From: Micropterix aruncella
Taxonomy: Eukaryota; Arthropoda; Insecta; Lepidoptera; Micropterigidae
Assembly (NCBI GenBank): GCA_944548615.1
Contig: OX155955.1
Span: 14,227,039-14,291,038 of the forward strand
Direction of reading: 5' to 3'
Length of the DNA: 64,000 bases
Made by a program: the position numbers and the translations under genes. Position 1 is the first letter of the stretch, and each line of letters opens with the position of its first letter. The notes beneath the pieces are model-generated. The model did no database searches, was not told the origin of the DNA, and saw only the letters and a list, made by a program, of their open reading frames with translations. Below are positions 63,166 to 64,000 of this stretch, piece after piece.

Positions 63166-63689
63166 TGTATGTACATATAATAAGAGGGGTTACTGCCTGC
63201 ACTGTGTGGAAAACGTGCTCCATTTCTTATTTATGATTAGTTTCTAAGCTTATCCTGAGCACTAGCTGTAATTATTTCGGCTTTATCGTCTAATTGTAAA
63301 TCTCGTACGATAGGCCGTATGTACATATAGTATATTCCTGTGCTTAATCCACGTGGCTACAGGATGTAACGGATAATAGATACTGGGTCACTGATTGCTT
63401 TGTCGAGTGGCATTTCATGTTTCCCGCACCGCCTCATTACCCCTCAGTCCAAGTTATTAATTTCGACGAAAGCATTACAATTTTGTATCTACGATGGGGG
63501 TGAAAATGAAAAGACTCGTCTAATATTAATCAGCATTTTTCAGCATTATAATCTTGAATTAAAATTACGTCAGCTAATTGTGTACCCAAAGGTAAAGTGC
63601 CCCTTCTCGTTTTAAAACTCAGCAAATTGGGATAAATTTCGGGGAAATTGGGTTAATGAACAAATTAAAAGTTATTTTGAAATAATTAC

Positions 63690-64000
<311 letters not shown>

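Overview
The window is eukaryotic nuclear DNA from an insect: three spliced genes with GT-AG introns, AT-rich non-coding DNA, several transposon families and short TTAGG runs. A moth or butterfly is my best guess, because two repeats begin with a 'CTAGCTGTTGCCCGCGG'-type end of the sort I associate with lepidopteran genomes. The order is inference, not proof.

Genes. (1) ash2 (plus strand, 3656-16748) is complete in eight coding exons whose phases all agree. It encodes a 535-residue trithorax-group protein with an N-terminal PHD-like/winged-helix region, a SPRY domain and a C-terminal DPY30-binding helix. (2) A BOLA1-type BolA protein (minus strand, 23560-18049) is complete in three exons. A 19-nt first exon supplies a mitochondrial-like leader. 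(3) An SLC6 sodium/chloride-dependent transporter (plus strand) has seven exons between 46727 and 57379 covering TM1 to TM8. A tiny first coding exon is proposed at 38952-38978. Exons for TM9-TM12 were not found and probably lie beyond the right edge. Two genes are nuclear/chromatin and mitochondrial Fe-S housekeeping functions and the third is a membrane transporter; nothing in the sequence links them functionally.

Everything else is introns and intergenic DNA filled with mobile elements. These include hAT elements with 8-bp target duplications (15437-16399 and 16978-17623), a second hAT copy (49395-50070), a hAT transposase pseudogene (about 21885-22650), a decayed mariner (about 8250-9075), several MITEs with clear terminal inverted repeats, LINE fragments (12350-13151, 36000-36905, 41085-41530 and others), and at least six unclassified repeat families with two to seven copies each. 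Long (TA)n tracts lie at 46900-47629, 49018-49207 and 63693-64000.

The most unusual structures are a decayed tandem triplication of the end of ash2 exon 4 running into its intron, a direct-plus-inverted triplication bounded by (TA)n tracts inside the transporter gene, a 507-bp transporter intron that is almost entirely one repeat copy, and an ash2 acceptor region built from a LINE fragment. I saw no new multi-gene system, no tRNA or rRNA gene and no CRISPR array.
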